Translations under genes and position numbers: made by a program
The notes under the pieces: model-generated
The model's input: the letters and a program-made list of their open reading frames with translations, nothing else
Told to the model about the DNA's origin: nothing
The model's database searches: none
Shown: positions 46,587-56,492 of the stretch, piece by piece
How positions within the stretch are numbered: position 1 is the stretch's first letter
Layout of the letters: each line of letters begins with the position of its first letter
Source of the DNA: Chitinophagaceae bacterium
Lineage (GTDB): Bacteria > Bacteroidota > Bacteroidia > Chitinophagales > Chitinophagaceae
Direction of reading: 5' to 3'
Length of the DNA stretch: 64,000 nucleotides
Assembly (NCBI GenBank): GCA_016715365.1
Contig: JADKAM010000001.1
Coordinates: forward strand, 1 to 64,000

Positions 46587-48714
46587 GCACTGAATCTTTA
46601 GGTTCCGGTTTCTTTTTTTCGTTTGGTAAAATAGCTTCGGTATTAATTTTTATTTTACCATCGCTTTCCTCTTTTTTCTGCTGATTCTTTTTTTGTTCAT
46701 CTTTTTCTTTCTTTAACTGGTCTAATACTTCCTGCTCATCAGCAGCATCCACGTCCATACTGTCTCTTATAATTTTTATATACCCCTTGGCAATCAGGTA
46801 AGCCGAATCTTTTCTATGCAGCATCGAATCTACTGTCTTCATCTCGCTGTAAATGCGTGGAGGTATCAGGTTCATCTTTTCAAATTTTTCCACTATCGGC
46901 ATCCTGTTTTTCGCAATGGTATCATTCAGGTATTTTTCAATCATCAAACCTACAATGGGTGCAGCGTAGGTACCGCCAAACCTGCCGCTGTTCTCTACCA
47001 CGCACATAATGGCGATCTTTGGATTTTCTCTTGGCGCAAAGCCACAAAAGAAAGCATGGTTGGGTTGTTTTACACCCCGGTAATAATTCTCTACCGTACC
47101 TGTTTTACCACAAATAGCAATGCCCGGTACTTTCGCACCGCCACCTGTTCCCCTTTCCACTACATCCTGCATACCATTTTGTACCACATCAAAAATGCTG
47201 TCGGGTATATCCATAGCCCGGTGCTTCTCTTTAAATTTTGCCAACATGCCAAATTCATCTCCGTCTTCCATTGAATCTACCAGGTGCGGTGTAATGTACC
47301 AGCCCTTGTTGGCGATGTATGCCATTTCATTAGCCGTTTGTATGGGTGTGGTAGTTACCTCGCCCTGGCCAATACTTACCGAACGAAAGTTGCAATAATT
47401 CCATGCCCCCTTTCCATAAACCTTATCAAAATCTGCCGGTGTCGGAATATTGCCCGGCCGCTCTGATGGTACATCAATACCCAACCTGTGTCCCAGGCCA
47501 AAAGCATACATGTACCTGTCCCACACGGCCAGACTGCTATCCTGGCTCGGGTATTTTGGATTGGTAATTACCCGTTGCATTACCGTAGCAAAGTAAGTGT
47601 TATCACTCATCCTGATCGCATTCTGCAAATCAAAGGTTCCGTAATCCAGACACTTCATAGGCTTACCACCACCACATCCATAAAAAGCACCGGAGCAGGA
47701 AACCGTGGTATGCGTTGTTATTACCGCTTCGTGTAAACCAACCAATGCCTGCAATGTTTTAAAAGTTGATCCGGGAGAATAGGTTGCACTAACAGACCTG
47801 TTGAACAAGGGCCTTGCAGGACTCAGCAGTAATTCGGCATAATGTTTTTTTCTTTCGGCACCGGTTAACAGTTTTGGTTTGTAAGTAGGGCTGCTTACCA
47901 TGGCCAGTATGCCGCCGGTTTTAGGATCAACAGCAACAATAGAACCTAATTTGTTTTCCATTAATTTTTCGCCCAATGCCTGCAACTCAATATCAATGGC
48001 TGTGTACATATTTTTTCCGGCAATGGCGGCGGTATCAAAATTTCCGTCTTCCAAGGGTTCGGTAAGGCGGTTCTTATTATCTCTTTTCCAGAACTCAATG
48101 CCACGCTGACCCATCAAAACCTTTTCGTAAGTTTTTTCTAAGCCGGCACGTCCAATATAATCGCCCATTACATATCCTTCGTAAGCGGGGTTTTTTAAAA
48201 TATTGGAATCCACTTCGCCCAGGTAACCAAAAATGTTTCCACCTGCTTCAAAAGGATAATCACGCACAGAACGTTCCTGCATAAAGTAGCCAGGCGCAAG
48301 CTTATATAGATTTTCACTGATCTTGGCCATTTTTTCATTACTCAGCAAAGGTTCAAAAACAGAAGCCCGATAACTTTTATTTTTAATGATGGCAGCAATA
48401 ATACGTTTATGAAATTCGGCTGAATCAATATTTAAAATACTCAGCAGCGCTGCGGTATCGGTTCCTTTTATTTTTCCGGGAATGACCATCAGGTCGTAAA
48501 TGGTAGTATTCTGTAAAATGGCCCTGCCCTTTCTGTCAAAAACAATTCCCCTGTCGGGATAAATTACTTTTCTGAAAATACCCTGGTTATCGGCATCTAC
48601 CTTGTACTTTGAAGAAAAAAGCTGCAGGTTGATCAATTGCAGAAAAATAATAACAAACATGCCGGTAACAACCAGCATGATCACATTTTTTCTTGATTGA
48701 TTAAATACAGACAA
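46582..48714 (-). CDS. mrdA: Penicillin-binding protein 2 (elongation transpeptidase)
   Basis: PBP2 crosslinks peptidoglycan in the elongasome together with RodA. It is 710 residues: one N-terminal helix (MLVVTGMFVIIFLQLINLQ), a dimerisation domain, then the transpeptidase with active-site serine in YSPGSTFKTLQA (about 312), SDN in RMSDNTYFA, and CGKTGTVENYY (about 536). The last 60 residues are a charged Lys/Glu/Asp-rich tail. The start appears to be TTG (48712-48714, SVFNQSRKNV following): an in-frame stop lies 15-18 bases upstream and the next ATG is 12 codons in. The TGA stop is embedded in the S23 cassette's outer repeat. Confidence 0.95.
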   Translation of the reverse strand: MSVFNQSRKNVIMLVVTGMFVIIFLQLINLQLFSSKYKVDADNQGIFRKVIYPDRGIVFDRKGRAILQNTTIYDLMVIPGKIKGTDTAALLSILNIDSAEFHKRIIAAIIKNKSYRASVFEPLLSNEKMAKISENLYKLAPGYFMQERSVRDYPFEAGGNIFGYLGEVDSNILKNPAYEGYVMGDYIGRAGLEKTYEKVLMGQRGIEFWKRDNKNRLTEPLEDGNFDTAAIAGKNMYTAIDIELQALGEKLMENKLGSIVAVDPKTGGILAMVSSPTYKPKLLTGAERKKHYAELLLSPARPLFNRSVSATYSPGSTFKTLQALVGLHEAVITTHTTVSCSGAFYGCGGGKPMKCLDYGTFDLQNAIRMSDNTYFATVMQRVITNPKYPSQDSSLAVWDRYMYAFGLGHRLGIDVPSERPGNIPTPADFDKVYGKGAWNYCNFRSVSIGQGEVTTTPIQTANEMAYIANKGWYITPHLVDSMEDGDEFGMLAKFKEKHRAMDIPDSIFDVVQNGMQDVVERGTGGGAKVPGIAICGKTGTVENYYRGVKQPNHAFFCGFAPRENPKIAIMCVVENSGRFGGTYAAPIVGLMIEKYLNDTIAKNRMPIVEKFEKMNLIPPRIYSEMKTVDSMLHRKDSAYLIAKGYIKIIRDSMDVDAADEQEVLDQLKKEKDEQKKNQQKKEESDGKIKINTEAILPNEKKKPEPKDSVQ

Positions 48715-48717
48715 GTT

Positions 48718-48771
48718 CGATTTTAGATTTTAGACCTGTGTACCGACAGGCAGGTTTGCGATTTTAGATTT
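48718..48771. repeat. GATTTTA-type direct heptamer repeat between mreD and mrdA
   Basis: GATTTTAGATTT occurs at 48719-48730 and again, in the same orientation, at 48760-48771. Between them is a small hairpin (CCTGT at 48735-48739, ACAGG at 48746-48750). The words are the same as in the array at 57724-57870. It fills nearly the whole mreD-mrdA gap. Confidence 0.75.
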
Positions 48772-48783
48772 CCTGCACCCATA

Positions 48784-49317
48784 TTAAACGGTATTTGTTT
48801 TAAATTTCTGCTGCCGTGTAAATAACATTTCTGCAATAACAATTAAAAACAAACTCAGCATCGTTGATAAAATTGTTTTTATCAGAAAGTACCAGATGTT
48901 TCCAAACTGCCATGCTTCCAGCAAAAACAACCAGCCATGGTGAATGAATGTAAGCACCCCAATAAAGATCATGTAGGGTAAAATACCGCCCAGGCTTTTA
49001 AAAGAGGGTTCTTCATAATTACTGTCGGCTCCTTCCTGTGGTATTAAAAGATTAACCAGGAAAGGACGGATATAGGCGATCATCACGCAGGCAGCGGTAT
49101 GAAAACCGGGATGATGCCGGAAGCTGTCCATTGCAAAGCCCAGCGCAAAAGCCAGCAGCATTTGTTGTGTACGCCCCATGCGGAAGGGCAGCCAGATGAT
49201 GAAGAGAAAATACACATAAGGTGTTACCATCTGGTGCAGATGAATTTTATCCAGTACAAAAACCTGCACCAGTATAAATAAAGAGAACCGGATAATATTT
49301 TTTACGAACGAGTTCAT
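48784..49317 (-). CDS. mreD: Rod shape-determining protein MreD
   Basis: An inner-membrane protein of 177 residues with five or six predicted helices. MreD is poorly conserved, and the call rests on helix pattern, length and place between mreC and mrdA. Visible stretches are VTPYVYFLFIIWLPFRMGRT and LLAFALGFAMDSFRHHPGFH, which holds the small conserved G-x-x-x-D-x-F patch of the family. It starts 17 bases after mreC ends. Confidence 0.9.
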   Translation of the reverse strand: MNSFVKNIIRFSLFILVQVFVLDKIHLHQMVTPYVYFLFIIWLPFRMGRTQQMLLAFALGFAMDSFRHHPGFHTAACVMIAYIRPFLVNLLIPQEGADSNYEEPSFKSLGGILPYMIFIGVLTFIHHGWLFLLEAWQFGNIWYFLIKTILSTMLSLFLIVIAEMLFTRQQKFKTNTV

Positions 49318-49333
49318 ATTTTCAATAACCGTG

Positions 49334-50191
49334 TTATTGCGATTTCTGTTTTTCTTTTTCTAAAATTGATTTGATCTCTTCTGTTTGTTTATTCTCTATA
49401 ACGTATGCAAATTCAAGATTATAAAAATTGGCTGCCGTTCTAAATTTTATCAGGTGGTTGTTGGTACTTTTATCCGACTTCACTTCTTCTACTATACCCA
49501 TCATCATCCCTTTTGGAATACTGGTGCTGAAACCGCTGGAAATAATGGTATCGCCCTTTACCACTTTTACACCTTTAGGAATTCCGGCAAGTGAAATAAT
49601 GTTGGGAGTTTTACCGTCCCAGTTCAGTGTACCGGTTTCGCCGCCTTTTAGTAATTTTCCGCTCAGGTGACTGTCTTTATGTAGCAGGCTCATCACCACA
49701 GCATAGCCGGAGCTTACTTCTGTTACAACACCTACCACACCACTGTTTGGGTCTATTACGCCCATGCCCAGTTTTATATTTTGCGAAGAACCTCTTCCTA
49801 AAACAATAAAATTATTTTGCGCTGCAACTGAATTGTAAACCACTCTAGCCGGATAATACTGATACTTTCTGAACTGCTCCATCGAATCAACCTTGATGGA
49901 ATCAATTTTTAACCTGCTGGTGGTATCCGGGTATTCAAAATCGGCTTTTAATTTATTGTACAACATTTCATTTGCTGCTACCAACGAATCGTTTGTTTTT
50001 TTAAGCCGGAAATATGAAGTGACGCTGTTGAACTTTTCGTTTATTTTACCCGTAACCTGGTTGGATGTTTTGCTGAAGATGGCATTGTGGTAATTGCTGT
50101 AATGCACAATCAAATAAATGCTGAAACCCTGTAACAAAAGAAACAGGATGAAATTAAAATACCGGCGAACGAAAAGAAAAATATTACGCAT
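49334..50191 (-). CDS. mreC: Rod shape-determining protein MreC
   Basis: A bitopic periplasmic scaffold of the elongasome, 285 residues. One N-terminal helix (NFILFLLLQGFSIYLIVHYS) is followed by a coiled coil (about 60-110) and the double beta-barrel domain with YYPARVVYNSVAAQNNFIVL, GVIDPNSGVVGVVTEVSSGY, and GDTIISSGFSTSIPKGMMMG. MreC binds PBP2 and activates PBP2-RodA. The ATG is at 50189-50191, behind a 126-bp gap from mreB that is mostly repeat sequence. Confidence 0.94.
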   Translation of the reverse strand: MRNIFLFVRRYFNFILFLLLQGFSIYLIVHYSNYHNAIFSKTSNQVTGKINEKFNSVTSYFRLKKTNDSLVAANEMLYNKLKADFEYPDTTSRLKIDSIKVDSMEQFRKYQYYPARVVYNSVAAQNNFIVLGRGSSQNIKLGMGVIDPNSGVVGVVTEVSSGYAVVMSLLHKDSHLSGKLLKGGETGTLNWDGKTPNIISLAGIPKGVKVVKGDTIISSGFSTSIPKGMMMGIVEEVKSDKSTNNHLIKFRTAANFYNLEFAYVIENKQTEEIKSILEKEKQKSQ

Positions 50192-50201
50192 GGTTGAAAA
50201 C

Positions 50202-50310
50202 AGCTACAAGGGAAAAAGCTACAAGGGTGAAGGTTTTTATTGCAAACTTTTGCTAAATAGCTGAAAGTTTATTTCTAAAATTTGCCCCCTTGTGGCTTGC
50301 AGCTTGAGGC
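50202..50310. repeat. Inverted AGCTACA-type heptamer repeat between mreB and mreC
   Basis: The left arm 50202-50226 has AGCTACAAGGG twice. The right arm 50284-50310 read on the other strand is CAAGCTG, CAAGCCA, CAAGGGG, a strict 7-bp series. The spacer is 57 bp. The element lies inside the mreBCD operon. Confidence 0.75.
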
Positions 50311-50317
50311 TTCTTTA

Positions 50318-51343
50318 TTATCTCATTACAAAAGGATACCTGTCATAATGTTTTAAAGCAATACCGGTACCCCGTACCACACTCTTCAGCGGATCATCAG
50401 CAATATGCACCGGCAGTTTTATTTTTGCATTCAGCCTTTTATCCAGGCCACGCAATAATGCACCACCACCTGTAATGTACAAACCCCTGCGGTAAATATC
50501 CGAAGCCAGTTCCGGCGGTGTAGTTTCCAGTGCCTTTAAAATTGCTTCTTCAATTTTGAAGATACTTTTATCCAATGCTTCAGCTACTTCCTGGTAGCTT
50601 ACCATTACCTGTTTTGGAATTCCGGTTACCAGATCCCTTCCGTTAACAGGAATATCATCGGGTGGATTTTCCAGGTCTTTCATGGCTGCGCCAACCTGAA
50701 TTTTAATTTGCTCGGCAGTACGCTCTCCAATCAGTAAACTGTGGTAACGGCGTAATGCTTCCATAATATCAGCCGTAAATTCATCACCGGCAATACGAAT
50801 ACTTTGATCGCAAACAATACCAGCCAGCGCAATTACGGTAATACCGGTGGTGCCACCGCCAATATCAATGATCATATTACCAACCGGTTCTTCCACATCA
50901 ATTCCAATACCTAAAGCAGCTGCCATAGGCTCATGAATCAGGTAAACTTCTTTGGCCCCGGCCTGCTCGGCACTATCTCTTACGGCACGTTTTTCTACCT
51001 CAGTAATGCTGCTGGGTATGCAGATCATCATACGCCAGCTGGGTGCAAACAATGGTTTTTTGGGATAAATGAGCTTGATCATCTCACGTATCATGAGCTC
51101 GGCAGCGTTAAAATCGGCTATCACACCGTCTTTCAGCGGACGAACCGTTCTGATGCTTTCGTGGGTCTTTTCATGCATCATCAATGCCTTCTTACCCACG
51201 GCTAAAATATTTTTCGGATTATTTCTGTCTAATGCAACAATAGAAGGTTCATTTACTACTATTTCATCGTTATGAATAATTAGTGTATTTGCGGTACCAA
51301 GATCAATTGCAATTTCCTGCGTAAAAAAGTTAAAGAGACCCAT
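50318..51343 (-). CDS. mreB: Rod shape-determining actin homologue MreB
   Basis: A cytoskeletal ATPase that guides wall elongation, 341 residues. Actin-fold motifs: IAIDLGTANTLI (phosphate 1), GNMIIDIGGGTTGITVIAL (phosphate 2) and GLYITGGGALLRGLDKRL (adenosine). The amphipathic start MGLFNFFTQEIAID can touch the membrane. It is the first gene of the mreB-mreC-mreD-mrdA-S23-rodA group, with a good promoter at 51381-51411. Confidence 0.97.
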   Translation of the reverse strand: MGLFNFFTQEIAIDLGTANTLIIHNDEIVVNEPSIVALDRNNPKNILAVGKKALMMHEKTHESIRTVRPLKDGVIADFNAAELMIREMIKLIYPKKPLFAPSWRMMICIPSSITEVEKRAVRDSAEQAGAKEVYLIHEPMAAALGIGIDVEEPVGNMIIDIGGGTTGITVIALAGIVCDQSIRIAGDEFTADIMEALRRYHSLLIGERTAEQIKIQVGAAMKDLENPPDDIPVNGRDLVTGIPKQVMVSYQEVAEALDKSIFKIEEAILKALETTPPELASDIYRRGLYITGGGALLRGLDKRLNAKIKLPVHIADDPLKSVVRGTGIALKHYDRYPFVMR

Positions 51344-51380
51344 ATTTATTTGTGTGAAAAAGTATTTAAATCAATGCCAG

Positions 51381-51411
51381 CAAAGGTGGTGGAAAATATT
51401 TGAATTAACAA
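51381..51411 (-). promoter_or_regulatory. Predicted mre operon promoter
   Basis: On the minus strand, CACCTTTG (51381-51388) and a TTG at 51409-51411, separated by 20 bases, fit the Bacteroidota -7/-33 pair. The site lies 38 bases before the mreB ATG. Confidence 0.6.
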
Positions 51412-51556
51412 CGGCAAACCCTTTATTTTTAAACATTTTACCGAAACTTTTGCATTGGCTTGTTTTACTGAAGTAATAATGATGAGGTGGTTTTTAAATA
51501 CCCCGGTTTAAAAAATTGTGATTGCAAATTTAAAAGGCAAAAATGATGCCTTATTT

Positions 51557-52852
51557 TTACAACGCTGCTGGTTCTTTAAATTCATAACCAATATCTGTGC
51601 GGTAATACATACCCTCAAAATGCAATTGCTCCAGCATGTAGTTTGATTGCTCAACGGCTTCTGTAATATTTTCGCCAAAAGAGGTTACAGCCAGCACCCT
51701 GCCTCCATTGGTAACAATGTCATCGTCTTCTTTTTTTGTTCCTGAATGAAAAACTATGGTATTTTCCAGTGCAGGTGTATCCAGCCCAAGAATGGCTTTA
51801 CCTTTTTCATAATCACCGGGATAGCCACCGCTAACTGCTACAACAGTAGCTACTGCCCTTTCATCGGTTTCAATGGTAATTTCATTCAGCTTTTGTGTGG
51901 TAGTTGCCACCAGTAATTCAACCAGGTCGTTTTTAATCCGGGGAATAACCACTTCAGTTTCGGGGTCGCCCATGCGGCAGTTATATTCTATCACTTTTGG
52001 TTCACCATTATCATTCATCAGGCCCACAAAAACAAAGCCTTTGTAATCAAGTTTATCTTTTTTAAAACCGGCAATGGTTGGGTCAATTATTCTTTCTTTT
52101 ACTTTTTGCAGAAAGGCAGCAGTAACAAACGGCAGTGGACTTACAGCCCCCATTCCGCCTGTGTTCAGCCCTGCGTCTGCTTCTCCAATACGTTTGTAAT
52201 CTTTTGCCTCGGGCAATAAAACATAATTTTCGCCATCGGTAAGCACAAAAATGCTTAGCTCAATGCCTTTTAAAAATTCTTCGATGACCACTTTTTTTCC
52301 GGCTTCGCCAAATTTAGAGCGGAGCAGCATCAGCTCAAATTCTGCTATGGCTTCCAGGTGGCTCTGGCAAATCAATACACCCTTTCCTGCAGCCAGGCCA
52401 TCGGCCTTTAAAACGATTGGCAGCGATTGTAACTTGATGTACTCAACACCTTCCAGGTATTTATCGGCAGTAAATTCACCATAAGCAGCCGTAGGAATAT
52501 CGTGCCTTTTCATAAATGCTTTCGCATAAGCTTTGCTGCCTTCCAGTTGCGATGCTTCTTTTGAAGGGCCAATCACTTTTATGTTTTCCAGCCCTTTTCT
52601 ATTTTGAAAGAAATCATAGATACCTTTTACCAGTGGTTCCTCGGGGCCAACCAAAATCATATCAATATCATTTGCCACACAGGCAGTGGCAAGACTATCA
52701 AAATCTGAAATGGCAATGGGTAAATTGGTGCCGCACAAAGCTGTACCGGCATTACCGGGTGCTATAAAGAGGTGATTACACAGCGGACTTTGTTTAAGTT
52801 TCCACGCCAGTGTATGCTCCCGGCCACCGGAGCCAATTAAAAGTATATTCAT
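51557..52852 (-). CDS. purD: Phosphoribosylamine-glycine ligase
   Basis: The GAR synthetase of purine biosynthesis joins phosphoribosylamine and glycine using ATP. It is 431 residues. The N-terminal Rossmann part is MNILLIGSGGREHTLAWKLK. ATP-grasp motifs follow: LPIVLKADGLAAGKGVLICQ, VIEEFLKGIELSIFVLTDGE, LNTGGMGAVSPLPF and VIEYNCRMGDPETEVVIPRI. The C-terminal part is VVAVSGGYPGDYEKGKAI. It is separated from mreB by 213 bp, which holds the mreB promoter and no gene, and is divergent from the first POT transporter. Confidence 0.97.
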   Translation of the reverse strand: MNILLIGSGGREHTLAWKLKQSPLCNHLFIAPGNAGTALCGTNLPIAISDFDSLATACVANDIDMILVGPEEPLVKGIYDFFQNRKGLENIKVIGPSKEASQLEGSKAYAKAFMKRHDIPTAAYGEFTADKYLEGVEYIKLQSLPIVLKADGLAAGKGVLICQSHLEAIAEFELMLLRSKFGEAGKKVVIEEFLKGIELSIFVLTDGENYVLLPEAKDYKRIGEADAGLNTGGMGAVSPLPFVTAAFLQKVKERIIDPTIAGFKKDKLDYKGFVFVGLMNDNGEPKVIEYNCRMGDPETEVVIPRIKNDLVELLVATTTQKLNEITIETDERAVATVVAVSGGYPGDYEKGKAILGLDTPALENTIVFHSGTKKEDDDIVTNGGRVLAVTSFGENITEAVEQSNYMLEQLHFEGMYYRTDIGYEFKEPAAL

Positions 52853-53084
52853 TGATAACCTGGTTTTTAACTGCCTGAACTATTGGTTTGCGAATTTAAA
52901 ATTCTAAAGCCTCATTTCATAATATATTTTTTAAATGGCCCAACATATACATTTTTCTTAATCCTGCCACGGCTGCACAGGTTGCGTCATTTAAAAATAG
53001 GTTCATGGTTTTTGTTTATCCTAAACAGAAAATCACTATTTTGGGTAATTAAACCAAACCATAAGCATTTAAAAACTAATAAAC

Positions 53085-54761
53085 ATGAGTGAACAAGCAG
53101 TAAAACAAAGTCACCCCAAAGGATTGTGGGTTTTATTTGGAACCGAGATGTGGGAGCGATTTAACTTTTATGGTATGCGTACCATATTAACGTTATTCAT
53201 CGTTAACGCTTTAATGATGAGCGAAGAGCAGTCTTCTATTATTTATGGAGGGTTTCTTGGCCTTTGTTATTTAACACCTATGCTGGGAGGTTTTATTGCC
53301 GACCGTTTTTTGGGTAACCGGTTGTGTATAATGCTTGGTGGTTTATTGATGGCCTCCGGGCAAATGCTGTTGTTTTTCAGTGCATCTATTTTCAGCTCCG
53401 ACCTGGAACTGGCCCGAACTTTACTTTACATAGCATTGGGAGTGATCATCCTGGGTAATGGTTTTTTCAAACCTAATATTTCCAGTATGGTAAGTAACCT
53501 TTATCCAAAGGCCGAAAGGAATAAACTGGATACTGCTTTCACCATTTTTTACATGGGTATTAATATGGGTGCATTTTTAGGCCAGCTGATCTGTCCTTTA
53601 ATAGGTGATGTGGTTGATGCAAACGGTGCAAGAGATATTTATGCATTTAAATGGGGTTACCTGGCAGCGGCTATTGCAATGCTGATTGGTACTGCCACTT
53701 TCTTTTTCCTGAAAGATAAATATGTTAGAACACCCGAAGGCAGGCCCATTGGTGGTTTACCATCAAAAAATGTAGCTGAAGATTACGAAGAAGGCGAATC
53801 GCAGAAAGCTACCTTTTCAGCAAAATCGCTTGTAATTGCCTGTGTGACTTTTGTTGGCCTGGCACTGGTATTTAAATATTTTGCCGGGCAAAATGTGATA
53901 TACTCCATTATATATGCAAGTGGTCTTACACTTGCAGGTTTGATCATCTCCGACGGTTCCATTACAAAAATTGAACGCGACAGGATACTGGTAATATATA
54001 TTGTATCCTTTTTTATCATCTTCTTTTGGGCCGCATTTGAACAGGCCGGCTCATCCTTAACTTTTATTGCCAATAACCAAACAGACAGGAACTTCTTTGG
54101 CTGGTTAATGCCTCCATCCATGGTACAGATCTTCAACGGGATCTTTGTAGTTGCCTTTGCTATCCCATTCAGTATTTTATGGGATAAATTAAGGGCTAAA
54201 GGAAAAGAACCGATTTCGCCTTTTAAACAGGCTATCGGACTGGCTTTAATTGCACTGAGCTATTTTATCATTGCATATAATGTAAAAGGTCTTGGTAATT
54301 CAGGTTTATTAGCCATTCACTGGCTGATATTGTTATACCTGATACAGACTTTTGGTGAACTTTGTCTGTCGCCAATAGGACTTTCATTGGTTGGTAAGCT
54401 GGCGCCAAAAAGATTTACTTCCCTGTTATATGGGGTGTTCTTTTTATCCAATGCATCAGGTTATGCCCTGGCAGGTACACTTGGTTCTATTATGCCTGCA
54501 ACGGGTGATAAATTCACCAAAGCAAAAGAATTAGGCATAGACCTGCAGGCTGTGCTTGATAAAACCATAACGCCAACTGCCCAGCAATTACAGTTACTTG
54601 CTGAAAATCAAATACGGGCTTACAATCCAACCTTTGCAGGCTTTACCATTAGTAACCTTTTTGAATTTTTCATGGTGTTTGTTGTTTTGTGCGGCATTGC
54701 TTCGGCACTGCTGTTTATGCTTACCCCTAAATTAAAAAAGATGATGCATGGTGTAAGATAA
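53085..54761 (+). CDS. POT/PTR-family proton-coupled peptide transporter (first of two)
   Basis: A 558-residue inner-membrane importer of di- and tripeptides of the major facilitator superfamily. Family motifs: GTEMWERFNFYGMR (the E-x-x-E-R proton-coupling motif in helix 1), LGGFIADRFLGNRLCIMLGG, NGFFKPNISSMVSNLYP, and TIFYMGINMGAFLGQ (the PTR2 signature). About 14 helices are visible. It has its own terminator at 54781, so the second transporter is probably transcribed separately or by read-through. The exact substrate range cannot be deduced. Confidence 0.94.
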   Translation: MSEQAVKQSHPKGLWVLFGTEMWERFNFYGMRTILTLFIVNALMMSEEQSSIIYGGFLGLCYLTPMLGGFIADRFLGNRLCIMLGGLLMASGQMLLFFSASIFSSDLELARTLLYIALGVIILGNGFFKPNISSMVSNLYPKAERNKLDTAFTIFYMGINMGAFLGQLICPLIGDVVDANGARDIYAFKWGYLAAAIAMLIGTATFFFLKDKYVRTPEGRPIGGLPSKNVAEDYEEGESQKATFSAKSLVIACVTFVGLALVFKYFAGQNVIYSIIYASGLTLAGLIISDGSITKIERDRILVIYIVSFFIIFFWAAFEQAGSSLTFIANNQTDRNFFGWLMPPSMVQIFNGIFVVAFAIPFSILWDKLRAKGKEPISPFKQAIGLALIALSYFIIAYNVKGLGNSGLLAIHWLILLYLIQTFGELCLSPIGLSLVGKLAPKRFTSLLYGVFFLSNASGYALAGTLGSIMPATGDKFTKAKELGIDLQAVLDKTITPTAQQLQLLAENQIRAYNPTFAGFTISNLFEFFMVFVVLCGIASALLFMLTPKLKKMMHGVR

Positions 54762-54780
54762 TTTCATTTATAACTTTAGA

Positions 54781-54807
54781 AAAAGGCGATCTCACAGTCG
54801 CCTTTTT
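54781..54807 (+). terminator. Terminator between the two POT genes
   Basis: AAAAGGCGA pairs with TCGCCTTTT around an 8-base loop, followed by further Ts. It lies 20 bp after the first transporter gene. Confidence 0.88.
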
Positions 54808-54840
54808 TTATTTAACTTACCATTCTAAAAAACGATTAGC

Positions 54841-56481
54841 ATGAGCAATACTCCAAAACATCCAAAGGCCCTGCCCTATTTATTTTTCTCTGAAATGTGG
54901 GAACGCTTTGGTTACTACCTGATGATCGGTATTTTTTTACTATACCTGAAAAATGTTGAGCATGGTTTTGCGATGACCAACTCCGAAGCTTCCGACCTTT
55001 ATGGAACCTTTATTGCGTTGGTTTTTCTTACTCCATTTATCGGCGGGTTGATTGCCGACCGTTACTGGGGTTACCGCAGATCTGTAATCATTGGCGGCTT
55101 AATGATGGGTGTTGGTTACTGCCTGATGGCAGTACATAGTTTGCCCGTATTATATATAAGTATGACGCTGGTAATTCTGGGCAATGGTTTTTTTAAACCC
55201 AATATTTCTACCCTGCTGGGTAATTTATACAACACCCCCGAGTTTATAAAAAGAAAAGATGAAGGCTATAATATTTTTTACATGGGCATTAATGTAGGAG
55301 CTTTTATCTGCAATTTTTTCAGTGCCGCCATTATTATTGTTTGGGGATGGAAGTATGCATTTGTTGCAGCCGGTATTGGCATGTTTCTGGGTGTGATCAT
55401 TTTTATGCTGGGCACCAGGCATTATGCCAGCGGCGATGTGCGTAAACCCATGAATAAAGAAGATATGCCTTTTTCGAGGATTGTAATTACCATTTTTATA
55501 CCTGCTATTGCTGCCGGTGTTATAGGCTGGATCATACCAAAAAATATTTTCGGAAGCGACAGTACAGATGCGTTTATCTTTGCCTGTATCCCTGTTATTT
55601 ATTTTTATGCATCACTTTATTTCCGTGCCGAAGCTTCTGAAAAAAGGCCCATTGCTGCGCTGCTGGCCATATTTGCAGCGGTGGTTATGTTCTGGGCCGT
55701 GTTTAAACAAAACGGAACTGCACTAACCATTTGGGCTGATAATTTTACCGACAGGCAAGTACATGGTGCAACAGGTGATATTTTCAGAAACCTGAAACAG
55801 GCTGAAGACATTACCTATAAAAAAGATTCGGTGAATTTATATGACGGTATGTTCAGGCTGCAGAAAGACGCTGCAGGTAAGGTAATTAAAGCTTACGATT
55901 ATCCCGTTTACTTTAAAAATGTTAAGCCCGAAAATTTACCTGCGGATGGTGGCAAAGCCACTTTATGGTCCACACCCATCAGCCAATCCATTAACCCCGG
56001 CTGGGTAATTTTATTAACGCCGCTGGTGCTTGCCTTCTTTGCATTTTTAAGAAGAAAAAATAAAGAACCATCTACCGCAACAAAAATTGCGTTTGGATTA
56101 TTTATCTCTGCCTTATCTGTTTTGGTAATGGTGGCGGCTGTTTCTGTTTCGGGCAATGGTGCCGAAAAGGCAAGTGTATGGTGGCTGTTGGGTACTTACG
56201 GTGTTATTACCATTGGTGAATTATTATTAAGCCCGATGGGATTGTCACTTGTTTCAAAACTAAGCCCGGTACGTTTAACATCGCTCATGATGGGCGGCTG
56301 GTTCCTGGCTACATCTATCGGTAATAAATTATCGGGCATACTGGCCACCATGTGGGATGGCTATGAGAACAAAGCCAATTTTTTTTGGGTGAATTTTATA
56401 TTGCTGATGATTGCAACCTTCATCATTTTTGCCATGCTTAAATGGCTGAACAGGATCATGAAAGAAAAAGGAGTTAGCTAA
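54841..56481 (+). CDS. POT/PTR-family proton-coupled peptide transporter (second of two)
   Basis: A 546-residue paralogue of its upstream neighbour. It shares FSEMWERFGYYLMIGI, IGGLIADRYWGYRRSVIIGG, NGFFKPNISTLLGNLY and NIFYMGINVGAFICN. It differs by a longer hydrophilic segment in the second half (about residues 300-380, from DNFTDRQVHGATGD to SQSINPGW), probably an extracytoplasmic loop. The two copies look anciently diverged rather than freshly duplicated. It ends in a bidirectional terminator. Confidence 0.94.
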   Translation: MSNTPKHPKALPYLFFSEMWERFGYYLMIGIFLLYLKNVEHGFAMTNSEASDLYGTFIALVFLTPFIGGLIADRYWGYRRSVIIGGLMMGVGYCLMAVHSLPVLYISMTLVILGNGFFKPNISTLLGNLYNTPEFIKRKDEGYNIFYMGINVGAFICNFFSAAIIIVWGWKYAFVAAGIGMFLGVIIFMLGTRHYASGDVRKPMNKEDMPFSRIVITIFIPAIAAGVIGWIIPKNIFGSDSTDAFIFACIPVIYFYASLYFRAEASEKRPIAALLAIFAAVVMFWAVFKQNGTALTIWADNFTDRQVHGATGDIFRNLKQAEDITYKKDSVNLYDGMFRLQKDAAGKVIKAYDYPVYFKNVKPENLPADGGKATLWSTPISQSINPGWVILLTPLVLAFFAFLRRKNKEPSTATKIAFGLFISALSVLVMVAAVSVSGNGAEKASVWWLLGTYGVITIGELLLSPMGLSLVSKLSPVRLTSLMMGGWFLATSIGNKLSGILATMWDGYENKANFFWVNFILLMIATFIIFAMLKWLNRIMKEKGVS

Positions 56482-56492
56482 AAACATTGAAT

